Assembly (NCBI GenBank): GCA_036322835.1
Contig: AP027304.1
Span: forward strand, 3,844,001 to 3,908,000
From: Tenuifilaceae bacterium CYCD
GTDB lineage: Bacteria; Bacteroidota; Bacteroidia; Bacteroidales; Tenuifilaceae
Direction: 5' to 3'
Length of the DNA: 64,000 nucleotides
The notes under the pieces: model-generated
What the model saw: only the letters and a program-made list of their open reading frames with translations
What the model was told of the DNA's origin: nothing
The model's database searches: none
In this document: in pieces, positions 63,543 through 64,000 of the stretch
Layout: each line of letters opens with the position of its first letter
How positions within the stretch are numbered: position 1 is the stretch's first letter
Made by a program: the position numbers and the translations under genes

Positions 63543-64000
63543 ATAGTTTTAAGTTTTATAATCAATTCAATAGCATTCAATAATTCAATTACCAAATTAA
63601 TATTTAATTGCTATAATACAAAGTAATTGCAATTAAAGATATCTTAAAAATCAATATTGACTCCTTTTGACAAAAGGACAATAATTTAGGACTAATGCCA
63701 ATATATCTAAGATTATCACCACTATAGCACAACCCGTTCCTAAATGTGGAGCTCCTAAGTGTGATGCGGAGTTAGAATGCAAAAAGCGCTTAAACATTGA
63801 ACCAAAGGTGCCAAAGCATTAACAGAGGGCAACGCCCTATGTTGTAAACACCCTTGATAATTACATCGCCCTGTAAGGGCAAAAGGCTGTTCGTATCATC
63901 ATATACATCGTAACTGCCTTTCGCCCTTTCAGGGCTTAGTGGAGTGCTACTTCACTACAATGGGCGATGCCCATTGTTTTTGCTTTAAGCCCATTGGGCT
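63543..64000. other. Right-edge intergenic region rich in palindromes
   Basis: No gene recognised to the end of the window. After an AT-rich stretch come a dispersed repeat copy and several short palindromes (GCCCT-GTA-AGGGC, AATGGGC-GAT-GCCCATT, AGCCCATTGGGCT at the edge), a REP-like cluster. Confidence 0.55.
63775..63870. repeat. Dispersed intergenic repeat, copy 2
   Basis: Partner of 60347-60460: GAATGCAAAAA, AAGCATTAACAGA and GGCAACGCCCT in the same order. Followed by GCCCTGTAAGGGC palindromes. Confidence 0.75.

Noticed and set aside
1-64000. tRNA and rRNA genes
   Set aside because: No cloverleaf with a TTCRA-type loop and matching acceptor stem, and no conserved rRNA segment, was recognised by eye in the intergenic regions.

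Overview
The window looks like a chromosomal segment of a fermentative member of the Bacteroidales (phylum Bacteroidota). The evidence is a SusC/SusD pair, TonB-dependent receptors, type IX secretion sorting domains, SprB-type repeats, many lipoproteins with Bacteroidota-style signal peptides, AdhE, and promoters of the TTTG-N19-21-TAnnTTTG type. No rRNA, tRNA or CRISPR array was found. A genus is not called.

Positions 1-7352 are an accessory, AT-rich island carrying a grasp-with-spasm RiPP locus: an HTH regulator, a GG-leader precursor, a secreted partner protein, an ATP-grasp maturase and a SPASM maturase. The locus is a decayed tandem array. The left edge holds a paralogue of the partner protein joined directly to the last 38 codons of a second SPASM gene. 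A ~415-bp block (SPASM tail, promoter, start of the HTH gene) occurs at both ends of the complete cassette. Just downstream an IS1595-family element with a 12-bp direct repeat splits a secreted lipocalin-like/DUF6843-like gene.

Positions 7600-36900 are mostly stable genes: a lipoprotein, a C10 protease with a T9SS tail, topoisomerase III, a SUMF1-like protein, small membrane or lipoproteins, DUF6261 with a 42-bp tandem repeat upstream, a [2Fe-2S] protein plus AdhE, a SulP-STAS-carbonic anhydrase fusion, TerB, a beta-propeller lipoprotein, a TIGR01212-type radical SAM protein, an AddB-like nuclease, a channel with an unusual 12-residue repeat, DUF3124, a hemerythrin protein with a degenerate LuxR-type regulator, and a large membrane-bound propeller regulator.

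Positions 33975-52866 form a beta-1,3-glucan (laminarin-type) utilisation locus: regulator, SusC, SusD, PKD surface lipoprotein, secreted GH16 with T9SS tail, GH3, GH16 lipoprotein, GPH-family sugar symporter and a ~1,130-residue GH94-like (GH149-type) phosphorylase. Inferred route: polymer is cut at the surface, imported by SusCD, trimmed in the periplasm, taken through the inner membrane by the symporter and phosphorolysed in the cytoplasm.

Positions 52932-59420 hold a second cluster: TonB-dependent receptor, TPR protein, LytS-type kinase, ICMT-like methyltransferase, secreted Ntn hydrolase and LytTR response regulator. The right end carries PgeF, a toxin-antitoxin pair, a possible small gene or RNA, a small membrane protein and an SprB-repeat/FN3 lipoprotein, separated by dispersed palindromic repeats.
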